In this document: piece by piece, positions 23,322-33,307 of the stretch | Numbering within the stretch: the stretch's first letter is position 1 | How the letters are laid out: each line of letters starts with the position of its first letter | Source: Sarcocystis neurona | Lineage: Eukaryota > Apicomplexa > Conoidasida > Eucoccidiorida > Sarcocystidae | Length of the DNA stretch: 64,000 nucleotides | Direction: 5' to 3' | NCBI GenBank assembly: GCA_000727475.1 | Contig: KL647291.1 | Span: 3,269,434-3,333,433 of the forward strand | Notes under the pieces: model-generated | What the model was told of the DNA's origin: nothing | The model's database searches: none | Seen by the model: the letters and a program-made list of their open reading frames with translations, nothing else | Program-made: the position numbers and the translations under genes

Positions 23322-26300
23322 TCACAAAATTTCTAATGTAGGAAGAAAAACTGGATCTAGGGCGATATTAGCAGAAAATACAGAGCAATCTCTGAATCTC
23401 GTATGTCGGTGAGTTGTATTTGGGCAGCTGGCAGAGAAAAGACGCAGAAGGCAAAGCAATAGCGTTCTTACTCGTATCAAGGGACTGCTCTGCATGACCT
23501 GCATCTGCACTTGCAAGCGCAGCTGCTGAACTGCCGGCGCGGTATTGGCCTCAAGCAGCAGCGGCAGCAGCGAGCAGCAGCAGCAGTTGTAGCATAGCGG
23601 TGATAAACACGGCAGTAGCAGCACGACTGCATCGTCCATTTTGCTTTTCGTTCCCCTCCGTCCTCCTGCTGCTGCTCGACTTCCTTCTCCTGCTTCTCTA
23701 GTTGCTGTTAATCGACGTCCTGCTATTGCTGCAGTTGCTGCTCTCCCGCCTGCCGCCGCCTCCCCTCTTCCTCCTGCTGCTCCTCCTCCCCCTTCTCCTC
23801 CTGCTGCTCTTCTTCCTTTTCCCGCCGCTGCTGCTGCGGTGGTTGCTGCTGTTGTTGTCTGCGGGGTTGCTTTCCCGGCGACAGGTACTGCTCCTGTCTG
23901 CGTTGCTGCTGGTGTAACAGTGGGCGCCTGTGTTCCTGTTGCGGCTTCCTGTCGTAGCGCTGCTGCTGCCGCTGTCCGCTCTTCAGGGGCTAGATGTGCT
24001 GCACCTGCAGCTGCAGCAGCTGCCGCTGGGTCGATCTGGCCTGCTGCTGCTTCTGCAGCAGCAACGCTGTCGTCTGTCTCTTCTGCTTCATCCCACGAAA
24101 AAGCAACAGCAGCAGCACGTCGCGACTTTCCTCGCTGTTTTCCTCCCTCCCGTGCTGCTGCTGCTGCCGAGTGACAGCAGCGTCTGCTGCTCTTTGACCC
24201 GACAGATGCAGCAGCAGCAGGGGGAGGAGGCGGTCTAGCTGCACTGGCTGCGACGCGACAGCAGCAGGTGCAGCTTCTGCTGTTGCTGTTCCTGTACAAA
24301 TCTGCGACCCGCGCAGCTCCTCCGCCTGCTGCTCCGCCAATGATCGCAAGAAGACGTACGTATCTCTTCTCCCTCGCACCACCACCGCATGCAACGGCAG
24401 CAAGTCTGGCGATGCGACGCCCTCTTACGGCTGATAAAAGAGCAGCAGTGCCACTGCTTCGAGAACTGTTTGCGCCGCTGCTGCCGCTGCTCCTCCTCGT
24501 CCTGCCTCTCTCTGTTATGCTGCTACCCCTGTGACTATTCTCGTGCCTCTGGCTGCTGCTGCCACCTCTTCCGCTGCTGCTGCTGCTGCAACTGTACCTA
24601 TGACTCCGGCTGCGTTGGCTGCAGCTGCTGGAGCTGCTGTCACTGCCGCAAAAATCCTGGGTTCTCCGTTCCCTCTCGCGAGTTCGTGATGGCTTGTTAA
24701 TTCTGCAGTCGCCACCAGCGCATGCGTCCGCGCTTCTGCTGCACCCAGAGCTCCTCCTTCTCCATCTGCTGTTTCTTTTCCTTCTTCCTACTCGATTCCT
24801 GCTGCTGCAGCTGTGCACACAACTGCTGCCGCTGCCACTGTCTCGTGGGAATACACTACTGCTGCTGCTGCGTCTGTGGACCTTCCCAGTGCCTCTGCTG
24901 TTGCCCCGGGCGGGGCGGACGCCCGGTGTTCTGTCGTGGCTACCGCTGCTGCTGCTGCCGTCTCTTCGTCGTCTTCGGTAGCAGCGCAGCCTCCCGCTCG
25001 GCTGCTGTCGTCTGCTGGCACGCTGCTGACCCTCTCTTCTTACCTGCTGCTGCTGTTTCTGCATCTTTGCTGCCGCTGCTGCGGCTGCTCTGCGCACAGA
25101 ACCCCGCGACTGCTGCGGCTGCTGCTGCAGCTGCTGCTGCCACTGCGGACACACTCCCACTACCACCGCAGGCAACGAAGGAACCCGATGACAGTCAGCG
25201 GCCACTGCAGCAGCAGCACGAGATAACGCAGCAGCTGCAGAAGAAGACACCCCACCACCAGCAGCAGAAGGGACCCCACCGGTAGCAAGCATCGGAGCAG
25301 CAGCAGGCCACTTCACAAGAGGAGCAGCAGTAGCATCAGCGTTTGCAGCTGTGCCAACTTGAGGAGCCATAGCTGCAGCAAATCCACCGTCAACAGCAGC
25401 AGCAGCATCTCTACGAGTTCCCGCAGAATCTACCAAATGAGCAAGAGGAGCAGCAGCGCCGCTAGTATCCGCAGCAACATTTGCTGCAGCAGCAGCAGTT
25501 GCAGCAGCAGCCGCAGTATCACTACGGGACACTATCGTAGCACGTGGAGCTGCAGCAGTGCCAGCAGCAGCGGCGGAAGCAGCGAATAAAGCTGGTGCAG
25601 CAGGAGCAGCGTGACGATCACCAGCAACCGCAGCAGCAGCAGCACCGCGACCCCGTCGTACCTGCGGGGCGGCAGCAACGGCACAGCTGTATTGGTGCTG
25701 CTGCTGCTGCTGCGACAGCTGCTGCTGTAGCCAGTAGGCTAGACGCCTAATCCCGTGGCCACAGATATAACGAGGCGCTGCCTTGCCTTTCCTTTCTCCT
25801 TCTTTTGCACCCCCGCTTTCTTCTTCTACCGCTGTAGCTGCTGCCACCCGAAGCTCCTTCAAAATCTGTCCCTCCCTCGCTGCTGCTGTGCGCTTCCCTC
25901 CACCACCTTGTGTACTGGCTGCTGCTGTTTCTGCTTCATCCTTTGCGGCGAAGGATCCTGCAAGCGTGTTCCCAAGTTCACCAGCCCTGCCTCTTTCTGC
26001 TGCTGCTTCTTCTGCCTCTGCGCATAGCCTTTCCTCTTCGACGGCGTCTTCCTGCACTGCTGCTGCAGCTTCCCCTGTCGCTGTCGTAATATCTGCTGCT
26101 GTTCCTGCTGCTGCTGGAGCGGCTGTTTCTCCTTTCTTCGGGCCTTCCGCTGCTGCTGTTGCTGCACACTCCCCTCTGAACATCAGGTTTTCTGATGTGG
26201 CTGCTGCTGTTGCCACTGCGCCTCCTTCTGAAACCTGCTCAACAGCCTTTGTCCTCCCTGCTGCGCTTGCTGCTGCTGCTGCTCCTCTTCCTCTTCGGCC

Positions 26301-29300
26301 TCCTGCTGCTGTTTCTGCTGCGGCTGCTGTAACTGCTGCTGCAGTAGTCTCTCTCTCCCCCTCTCCCTCCTCTTCCTCGTCTGCTGCTGCTTCTGCGGAG
26401 ACCGCACCTGTCACGTCACACTGCGTCGCTGCTGCTGCTGCATTTGCTGCCGCAGCTGCCCCTCTCTCCTGCGGGCGCCGTGCTGTAGGGCCAGCAGCTA
26501 CAGCAGCCTCGGAGGAGCTGCAGCAGCAGGGAGCAGCAGCCGGGGGACCCCATCGCAGCAAATCTTGTAATTCGTTGATATGCAGCACTCTCCTCTCCAG
26601 CAGCACGTCGATGCCGAAGACAGTAAAGACGCGTCGCAGTAGCAGCAGCTGCTGCTGTGGCAGAGGCGATAAAGGCAGGAAGCCCACCTCTGTGGAAACA
26701 GCAGCAGCAGCAGCTCGCGAGTCCGTTAACTCTTCCAGTTTCTCTCTGCAGCAGCCACTGCAGCAGCGGAGCGGCCCAGAGAAACTCTCCCCGTCTTCCC
26801 TCCTGTCACGTGCAACACGAAATTTCTCTGCGCCTTTTGCTAGCCGTCCTGCTGCTGCTGCTGCTCGTCCTCCCGCCGCACCTGCTGCTGTGCGCAGTGC
26901 TACTGCTGCTGGCGGTGATGCAGCTGCAGCTCCTGCGAGTTCTGCTGCTCCCGCGTGTGCTGACGGCAGTGCTGCTGCTGCTGCCTCTTCACTTCCTCCT
27001 CCTCCACCTGCTGCTGCTGCAATAGCAGCGAGGTGACCTATAGCCTGCAGCAGATTCTGGCAGTACTGAGGCAGCAGCTGCTCGAGAGATCCACGCGCCA
27101 AAAACTTCTCTGTTGCAGAGTTCGCAAAAGCCCGTAGGAACACTGCCCGTGCTGCACTTTCCCTCACCTCCTCTTTCGTGATCTCCTCCTCCTCTTCCTG
27201 CTGCTCAAGCTGCTGCATTTTCTGGTGTTGCCGAACGAGCTGCTGCTTCTGCTGCTGCAGTGGCTGCTGCAGGCCGCCGTGTTGCTGCTGCATCACCGGC
27301 CCGCCTCCTCGCTGCTGTGTTCCCTTCTCTTCCTTGGGCAGCAGCAGAGAAGTTGCTTCTCCCGCAGACTCCTGCTCAACAATGCGGTCACCAGCTGCAG
27401 CAGCAGAGCCAGGTGTCGCTGCCACTGCTGCTGTTCTGCCTGCTGCTGCTGCTGCTAACCGCGTTGCCTCCCCTTCCTCCTCCTCTGTTTCCGCTCTTCC
27501 CCCTTCCGCTGACTTCTTCTTTCTTGATCTTCCTTCAGCGGCTGCTGCTGTTCCCCCTCCTCCTCTACCAGCTGCTTCTGCAGCCTTTTCCCTACTGTGT
27601 CCTCTATCCGATGCTGCTGCTGCTGGTGCTTCACCCTCTCCTACAGATTCCTCTACTGCTAAACAAATCCCTATCGGTACTTCTCTCCCTTCTGTACGTA
27701 GGCGTGTTCCGGCTGCTGCGGCTTTTCCTCCTGTAGCCACGTATGCTTTTGTAGCTGGTTTTTCTCCTTCTGCTTCATAAGCTGCTACCCCTGCTACTTC
27801 TCGTGCAACAGCAGATACTTCCTTGTCTTCTCTCGTTGCTGCTGGTGCTGCGGTAGCTGCTCGGGTTTCTAACTGTGCTCCTGCTGTTGCGACGTCTTTT
27901 TCGTCTTCCCACCCTTCTTCTGCTCCTCTCCCTGTCCCTCGTTCCCCACTTCCCGCCTCCTCGACGTCTGGCTGTCCCCTCGTTCGTCCTGTTGCGGCGT
28001 TCCCCCCTGTTGATTCTGCTGCTGCTGCTGCAGATTCGGCTACCAGCGCTATGTCGGCAGCTGATCCTCCTGGTGCTCCTTTGACAGCCGGTCTTTTCTT
28101 CAGATAAACGAAGGCGACATGACTTTCTGCACTGCCGCTCATCCGCATGCGCAGCTTGTACACGAGACGGGCATGCAGGCCGAAGCGAGAAACAAGCGTA
28201 GGGTGGAAAGAAACATACACAAGCGCAGAGCAAGAAAGATTAAATTTTCTGCAGAGCTGCAGCAGCACTCGCGGGGGCATGGCCAAATCGAAGGAGAAGA
28301 CGTGAGTAGCTCCTTCTAGAGAAGTGAGTCTTGAGGCATCCCCACAACCAAACGCAAGGTTGCACGGATACTGCAGCTTCCTGCTGCCGTCATTCCTGCT
28401 GTCACTGCTGCTTCTCTCGTTCTCGCTCATCAGGCTGCTACTGCTACTACTGCTGCTGCTGATCACCGCGCAGCTCCTGGCGCTGTTCATGTCGCTACTC
28501 ATGATTCTGCTGCTGTTTCTCAGCCTCATGCTCGTCCCGCTGCTGCTGCTGTTGCTGCTGCTGCTGTTGCTGTGATTGCGACCTGAAGAGTCTTTACTGG
28601 TGCTGTTGCCTCGTTTTTTGTAGCCGGCACCTGTGCTGCTGCTGCTGCAGCACTGTCTGCTGTTTTTCACGCTGCCACTGCTGCTGTTGGGACGGACGAA
28701 GAAAAGCGGCGCCAGCTGCAGCAGCGAAGCAGCTACCTGATTTGAAAACGGCGAGGAAACCCGAGAAGGGGCAGCAGGCGCACACGCTGCAGCAACAGCA
28801 GCAGCAGGAGAATCAGCAGCAGGCGCCGCTAGGACGGCAGAGGCAGCCGCAGGCGTAGCAGCGGCAGTAGCGTGTGAAGCAGCGGCAGTAGCAGGAGCAG
28901 GCGCAGCAGCACAAGCGGTAGCAGGCGCAACAGCAGTTTGCGAAGAAAAAGAAGAAGAGAAGAAATGTGTGTCTGCGGGACCCCCTGCAACACCAGCAGT
29001 AGGTAGGGAAGAAATCTCATCCGTACTCTGCAAGCAAGAGGAAATGGCTACACCAGCGGAAGCAGAGGAAGCAGCATTAATGACAGCTTCAGCCAAATCA
29101 GACGCAGTAGTAGTCTCAACACGAAACGCTGCGGACGCAGCACCAGGAGAAGAGGAAGAAGTAACAGCGGTAGCAAATGGTGCAGAAAGAGACGCTCTAC
29201 GAGACGCAGAAGCAGCAGCAGCAGGACACGCAGCAGCACCCAGGGTACCAGCAGCAGCAAACTGCGAAGCGCTACGTTGAGCGGGATGAAGGGCAGCTTC

Positions 29301-32300
29301 AGGAGTAGCAGATGCGGCGGCAGCTGCAGCAGTAGCAACAGGAGAAATCGGAGCAGCAGCGGCGGCTGGAGAAACCGCAGCGCCCAGAGAAAGTGCAGCA
29401 ACAGCAGCAGCGGGAGGAGGCGCAGTGGCAGCGGCAGCGGGAGAAAGCGCGGCAGCGGGAGGAAGGGCAGCAGTGGCAGCAGCAACAACAGGAGAAGAAC
29501 TGGATGACGTCACAGCGGGGAGCGAAGTGGCAGCAGGAGCAGCAGCAGACTTAGATGGTTCATCACCACAAGTGCGGCGCTTGCGTTTTCGTCTTGCTGT
29601 GGAGACTGCGAGATGCGAGCCAGCTTCCTGCTGCACATCCTCCGAAGCGCCACTGCTGCAGCTGTTCCCACGAGCGGCAACGGAAACAGCAACAGCAACA
29701 GAAGAGAGAGCAGCTGCAGCAGAGCCAGTGGCAGCAGTATTAGCAGAGGCGGGAGAGACTGCGCCGGATTCAGCCGCATGCGTTTGCGCGGCAGCGGCAG
29801 CGGATGTCGTGGCAGCATCTGCAGCAGAAGCGGCTGCTGCAGCACACGACGCAGGAACACCTGCGCGAGGAAAAGAGGGCGGAGACGGTTGAGAAGCAAC
29901 CCCGACGTTCCCTAGCAAATAAAAGAAGTCAGAAGCAGTGAGAGAAATTGCTGCTGCAGCAGTCGATGGACGCCCAGCACTTAGTCCAACATCGCCACCA
30001 GCAGCAGCACAAAGGCCTTTTCCCATCTGCGAGTGGCTTCTAGGGCTACCTCCTTCTTCCTGCAACACCGTCACCTGCCTCTCCTCCTGCTGCAGCAGCA
30101 GCACGTGTCCTCGTCGCTCTGGCGCTTCTCCTTCCTCTTCTGCGTACTCTTGCTGCTGCACTTCCCCTCCCTCCACATCGTTCTGCGGGAGCAGCCACTG
30201 TTGCTGCTGGTGTCGTTGAGTAGTGCGCTGCGGATGCTGTTCTGCACCTGTTGAGTGCCACTTCTTTACCCTTTCCTGGTGCTGCCCCTTCGCGGTCTCT
30301 TGCTCTTTTGCCTGCACCTGCTCGTGAGTGCCGCATGCTTGATGCTGCCCTCTCTCCTGCTGTTCACTGTACTGTTGCTGCCGCTGCATTGTTGCTTCCC
30401 GCTGCTTCAAGCCCTGCTGCTTCAGGGCTGCTCCGTCCTTCTGCGCATGCTGCTGCTTTTGTCCGTCCTGTCCTTCCTGCTGTTGCAGCCATTTCTGTAT
30501 GTGCAGGCAGCTGCCGGGTGGCGGCGCTTGCTCGTTGTCCTCTTCCTTCTCGTCCTGCGTCCGCCCATTCTGCCCCAGTCCTTTCCCGTGCTGTTTCTGC
30601 GCCGCTGTCGCTTCGTGCGGCTGTTGCTCTTCCCTCGTCTGTTTCTGCTGCCGCGACTCCTTCCTCTGTTGCTGCTCGCCCAAACGCTTCTCCTCGTCCT
30701 CCTGCCGCCTCTCCTCCCCTCCGTCTTCGCGCTGGTCCTGCTTCTTCGCCCCTGGCTGCTTCCGAGTCTCCCCTTCCTTCTGCTCCTCTAGCTGCTCTGG
30801 TTGCCGACCCAGATGCTCTGGCTGTCCTTTCTGTCGCGGCTGCTGCTGTTGTTCATAGTGCTGTTCATGGTGCCGGTGCTGCTGCTGTTGCCAGTGATGT
30901 TGCTGCTGCAGCAGCAAGTCTTGATGTGAAAGGTAGACCAGCAGCTTTTGATCAATCAGTCGCAGGGCGTTGCTGCACGCAAGGGTATATACGTTGGTAT
31001 CGGCTTCCACACCAAGAGAAGCAACGCATCCCACAACAGCAGCAGCAAGAGCAGAAGGCACGCCAGTGCCGCTGCCTATATCGAGGAAAACAGATGCAGC
31101 ACCAAAGCCGAAACGCCGCTGCAGCAGATCCAGCAGCTCCAGCAGCGACCCGCAGCTATTTTCTCCATAGGCTCCTTCGTCTGAGCCGCTGAGTTGCATG
31201 AGACTCTGCCGCTGCAGCAGTCGGGCGGTGCGTAGCAGCGCTGCATCTGCTGCTGCTCCTGCCTGTCGCTGCTGCTCCAGCGTACGTACATCCCACAGCG
31301 CCGCCCCTGCTACAGGATTCTCCTCCGAACAGTCGCCTGAAGAGGCCCCACCCTCGGCAAATGCTGCGCTCGCAGCAGCGGCAGCACAAGAAGTGACAGG
31401 TGCACCCGAAGCGTCCGAAGCAGCAGCGGCAGGACCGACAGCAGAAGCAGCAACTGCGGGAGTGACACCATGGAAAGAACTGGCAACAGCAGGCAAAGAC
31501 AAAGACATACACGAGGAAACGCCAGCAGCAGCGCGACGCGCGTAAGCAGCCCCGGAGCAACTGGCGTCACCAGGGGGAGGGGGAATAGAACCAGCAGCGC
31601 ACGAAGTACATCCAGCAGCCGAAGTAACACAAGCATTCAAGGAAACAGCAGCCGGACTCACGGAAGAGTAAGTGGCAGATTCGGACATTCGCCGACCCGC
31701 AGTTGCTGCAGGAGGACCCCGTGTCCGTGTCCCTTCGTCCCCCCCATTAAGGGAAGCAACAGCATCAGTTGTAGCAGAGGAAGCGGCGAAGCGAGGCGAG
31801 GAACAACCAGGAGAGACAGTAGAGGCAGCGAGGCACGCAGCCGTATGAACAACGGCAGCAGCACCGCCACCAGAAGCAACAGACGCAAACGGGTATACAG
31901 CACCAACAGCAGCAGCTGCAGAAGTAGGAACAGCAGAATCAGACGACCGACTATCTAGAGAAGCCACCGCGTGGCCCTCCTGTACAGAGTCACGCGCTAG
32001 GGGAGTGGCACCAGCTGCATACGTACCTTCATCATGTTTACATAAACTTCTGTTCACCTCCCGCAAAGACGCACCTGCTGCTTCACAACTAGTTGCCACA
32101 ACCCTTCCCAAATTGACAGAAAACGTTGCAGGAGCACATGGCCTCGCTGCAGCAGAAGTAGGATCAGCAACAGATTCAGCGGCAGCAGCACCACGGCTTG
32201 CAGCTGCAGCAGGCGCTGCAGCGGCAAAGCCAGAAGCAGCAGCATCTTCTGCAGCGTGCGATCGGCGTTGTGAAGCACGGGACGACGCGCAAGCAACAGA

Positions 32301-32525
32301 AGCGAAAGCCACAGACCCTGCAGAAACGCTCACATCTGTGCGAGCAGTCGCTGCGGAGGGAGAGGACGAAAGACGGGGCTTAGCGGGAATAACAGCAGAA
32401 GCAGAGCACGCAAGAAGGCAACGGGATACTGCTTTCGCCTCCCTACCAGATGTAGCAGCACACGCAGTGCCAGCAGCAGACACGACGGCACCTTCCTCTA
32501 GAGCAGGAGCAAGAGCTTTCTCCAT
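23322..32525 (-). CDS. DOT1-like SAM-dependent methyltransferase with giant homopolymer insertions
   Basis: The reverse-strand frame is open for 3,067 codons from ATG 32525 (context AAAATGG, a good start). Non-repetitive islands carry the fold. Near residues 467-540 are SVFLDIGSGTG (SAM-binding motif I, 480-488), VEAD at 506-509 (acidic end of strand 2) and VYLSHQDLL. Near 1380-1480 are LAFGCGDASRL, GATHVFSFDLAMP, ALVYVSFHP and FVYLKK, the later strands. 'ATHVFSFD' fits the DOT1 histone H3K79 methyltransferase family, nuclear enzymes acting on nucleosomes. Between the halves lie a Gln-rich and then an Ala-rich insertion. Further non-repetitive islands occur near 1777-1830, 1915-1995 (FTVFGIDVLLERRVLHINEL) and 2247-2270 (ICGHGIRRLAYWL). 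Beyond about 25.7 kb toward the stop, other minus frames look equally protein-like, so introns or an earlier end are likely there. It may be another class I methyltransferase instead. Confidence 0.55.
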   Translation of the reverse strand: MEKALAPALEEGAVVSAAGTACAATSGREAKAVSRCLLACSASAVIPAKPRLSSSPSAATARTDVSVSAGSVAFASVACASSRASQRRSHAAEDAAASGFAAAAPAAAASRGAAAAESVADPTSAAARPCAPATFSVNLGRVVATSCEAAGASLREVNRSLCKHDEGTYAAGATPLARDSVQEGHAVASLDSRSSDSAVPTSAAAAVGAVYPFASVASGGGAAAVVHTAACLAASTVSPGCSSPRFAASSATTDAVASLNGGDEGTRTRGPPAATAGRRMSESATYSSVSPAAVSLNACVTSAAGCTSCAAGSIPPPPGDASCSGAAYARRAAAGVSSCMSLSLPAVASSFHGVTPAVAASAVGPAAAASDASGAPVTSCAAAAASAAFAEGGASSGDCSEENPVAGAALWDVRTLEQQRQAGAAADAALLRTARLLQRQSLMQLSGSDEGAYGENSCGSLLELLDLLQRRFGFGAASVFLDIGSGTGVPSALAAAVVGCVASLGVEADTNVYTLACSNALRLIDQKLLVYLSHQDLLLQQQHHWQQQQHRHHEQHYEQQQQPRQKGQPEHLGRQPEQLEEQKEGETRKQPGAKKQDQREDGGEERRQEDEEKRLGEQQQRKESRQQKQTREEQQPHEATAAQKQHGKGLGQNGRTQDEKEEDNEQAPPPGSCLHIQKWLQQQEGQDGQKQQHAQKDGAALKQQGLKQREATMQRQQQYSEQQERGQHQACGTHEQVQAKEQETAKGQHQERVKKWHSTGAEQHPQRTTQRHQQQQWLLPQNDVEGGEVQQQEYAEEEGEAPERRGHVLLLQQEERQVTVLQEEGGSPRSHSQMGKGLCAAAGGDVGLSAGRPSTAAAAISLTASDFFYLLGNVGVASQPSPPSFPRAGVPASCAAAAASAADAATTSAAAAAQTHAAESGAVSPASANTAATGSAAAALSSVAVAVSVAARGNSCSSGASEDVQQEAGSHLAVSTARRKRKRRTCGDEPSKSAAAPAATSLPAVTSSSSSPVVAAATAALPPAAALSPAAAATAPPPAAAVAALSLGAAVSPAAAAAPISPVATAAAAAASATPEAALHPAQRSASQFAAAGTLGAAACPAAAASASRRASLSAPFATAVTSSSSPGAASAAFRVETTTASDLAEAVINAASSASAGVAISSCLQSTDEISSLPTAGVAGGPADTHFFSSSFSSQTAVAPATACAAAPAPATAAASHATAAATPAAASAVLAAPAADSPAAAVAAACAPAAPSRVSSPFSNQVAASLLQLAPLFFVRPNSSSGSVKNSRQCCSSSSTGAGYKKRGNSTSKDSSGRNHSNSSSSNSSSSGTSMRLRNSSRIMSSDMNSARSCAVISSSSSSSSSLMSENERSSSDSRNDGSRKLQYPCNLAFGCGDASRLTSLEGATHVFSFDLAMPPRVLLQLCRKFNLSCSALVYVSFHPTLVSRFGLHARLVYKLRMRMSGSAESHVAFVYLKKRPAVKGAPGGSAADIALVAESAAAAAESTGGNAATGRTRGQPDVEEAGSGERGTGRGAEEGWEDEKDVATAGAQLETRAATAAPAATREDKEVSAVAREVAGVAAYEAEGEKPATKAYVATGGKAAAAGTRLRTEGREVPIGICLAVEESVGEGEAPAAAASDRGHSREKAAEAAGRGGGGTAAAAEGRSRKKKSAEGGRAETEEEEGEATRLAAAAAGRTAAVAATPGSAAAAGDRIVEQESAGEATSLLLPKEEKGTQQRGGGPVMQQQHGGLQQPLQQQKQQLVRQHQKMQQLEQQEEEEEITKEEVRESAARAVFLRAFANSATEKFLARGSLEQLLPQYCQNLLQAIGHLAAIAAAAGGGGGSEEAAAAALPSAHAGAAELAGAAAASPPAAVALRTAAGAAGGRAAAAAGRLAKGAEKFRVARDRREDGESFSGPLRCCSGCCREKLEELTDSRAAAAAVSTEVGFLPLSPLPQQQLLLLRRVFTVFGIDVLLERRVLHINELQDLLRWGPPAAAPCCCSSSEAAVAAGPTARRPQERGAAAAANAAAAATQCDVTGAVSAEAAADEEEEGEGERETTAAAVTAAAAETAAGGRRGRGAAAAASAAGRTKAVEQVSEGGAVATAAATSENLMFRGECAATAAAEGPKKGETAAPAAAGTAADITTATGEAAAAVQEDAVEEERLCAEAEEAAAERGRAGELGNTLAGSFAAKDEAETAAASTQGGGGKRTAAAREGQILKELRVAAATAVEEESGGAKEGERKGKAAPRYICGHGIRRLAYWLQQQLSQQQQQHQYSCAVAAAPQVRRGRGAAAAAVAGDRHAAPAAPALFAASAAAAGTAAAPRATIVSRSDTAAAAATAAAAANVAADTSGAAAPLAHLVDSAGTRRDAAAAVDGGFAAAMAPQVGTAANADATAAPLVKWPAAAPMLATGGVPSAAGGGVSSSAAAALSRAAAAVAADCHRVPSLPAVVVGVCPQWQQQLQQQPQQSRGSVRRAAAAAAAKMQKQQQQVRREGQQRASRRQQPSGRLRCYRRRRRDGSSSSGSHDRTPGVRPARGNSRGTGKVHRRSSSSSVFPRDSGSGSSCVHSCSSRNRVGRRKRNSRWRRRSSGCSRSADACAGGDCRINKPSRTRERERRTQDFCGSDSSSSSCSQRSRSHRYSCSSSSSGRGGSSSQRHENSHRGSSITERGRTRRSSGSSGANSSRSSGTAALLSAVRGRRIARLAAVACGGGAREKRYVRLLAIIGGAAGGGAARVADLYRNSNSRSCTCCCRVAASAARPPPPPAAAASVGSKSSRRCCHSAAAAAREGGKQRGKSRRAAAVAFSWDEAEETDDSVAAAEAAAGQIDPAAAAAAAGAAHLAPEERTAAAAALRQEAATGTQAPTVTPAATQTGAVPVAGKATPQTTTAATTAAAAAGKGRRAAGGEGGGGAAGGRGEAAAGGRAATAAIAGRRLTATREAGEGSRAAAGGRRGTKSKMDDAVVLLLPCLSPLCYNCCCCSLLPLLLEANTAPAVQQLRLQVQMQVMQSSPLIRVRTLLLCLLRLFSASCPNTTHRHTRFRDCSVFSANIALDPVFLPTLEIL

Positions 32526-32620
32526 TTTAAATAATGTGGTGAAGAGACAAAGCACCGCCTTGAAAGCTGGCTGCTGTGAAACCGGAGCGGAAACTATTTC
32601 GGCTCTGCTGATATGCTGTA

Positions 32621-33307
32621 ATGCTCGCTGCCTTTCTTACGAATTTGCACGTTGGTGTTTCTAATGCTGCTCCGCCTTCTCTGCTGAACAAGCGTCTGTT
32701 GTTGCCTCTTCACCGGCTGCGCTGTCCAGTGCTTGTGATCGCACAGTGCCTCTCGTGTATGTCCTCCTCAGCTGCGGCTGCAGCTGCCGCTCAGCTTGTT
32801 GCTCCACCTAACTTTGTCGCTCCTCCATCTGCCGCCTCCCCTGCTGGTGCTGCTTCTGCATCCGCTGCTTCTCTCCTACCTTCACGTGCTGCTGCTTGTG
32901 TTCTTCCTTCCGTTGCTTCTGTATCGTCACGTGCTGCAGCTGCTGCTAATTTTCTGCCTCCGGCGACGTCTTCACCGTCAGTTGTTGCTGCTGGAACTCA
33001 GCGTCCAGCTCCGGTTACTCTCTCGCCTCCTGCGTTTGGCATTGTGGCGACGGCTTCAGCCAAAGCACGAGTGCCTTCCTATTTCCTAAGTGTTGCTGCG
33101 AAGTGTACTGCTATTTTGCCGCTCGTGCAACATCTCTTGTTATGCAGGCGGTTCTGTCGATGCTGTGATTCCTGGACTTTCTCTGCTGAGGCTGCTATGG
33201 AGAGGCTTCAATTGCGGCCACTGTTCTCGGCGGTAGCGGGTGCAAAGCTCTCTCCTGTGCAGCTGCAGCAACACCGCAAAAATATTCCTCTCTTGTCGAC
33301 GCCGTAA
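32621..33307 (+). CDS. Uncertain Ala/Ser/Pro-rich open frame, divergent to the methyltransferase gene
   Basis: A 228-codon plus-strand frame begins with ATG only 96 bp from the start of the reverse-strand methyltransferase gene. It has a mildly hydrophobic start, an Ala-rich middle encoded largely by GCT/GCC, and a less repetitive tail (about residues 150-228) with four Cys near CRRFCRCC. No domain, clear signal peptide or splice signals are recognised. No long frame competes on the minus strand here. It could equally be promoter and 5' UTR DNA of the neighbour in which GCT repeats keep a frame open. Confidence 0.2.
   Translation: MLAAFLTNLHVGVSNAAPPSLLNKRLLLPLHRLRCPVLVIAQCLSCMSSSAAAAAAAQLVAPPNFVAPPSAASPAGAASASAASLLPSRAAACVLPSVASVSSRAAAAANFLPPATSSPSVVAAGTQRPAPVTLSPPAFGIVATASAKARVPSYFLSVAAKCTAILPLVQHLLLCRRFCRCCDSWTFSAEAAMERLQLRPLFSAVAGAKLSPVQLQQHRKNIPLLSTP

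Noticed and set aside
23641..31190. Plus-strand frames such as 25783-27036 (417 codons) and 30251-31192 (313 codons)
   Set aside because: Composition is Ala/Leu/Ser from GCT/CTG/TCT repeats opposite the methyltransferase frame; no domain and no start context support them.
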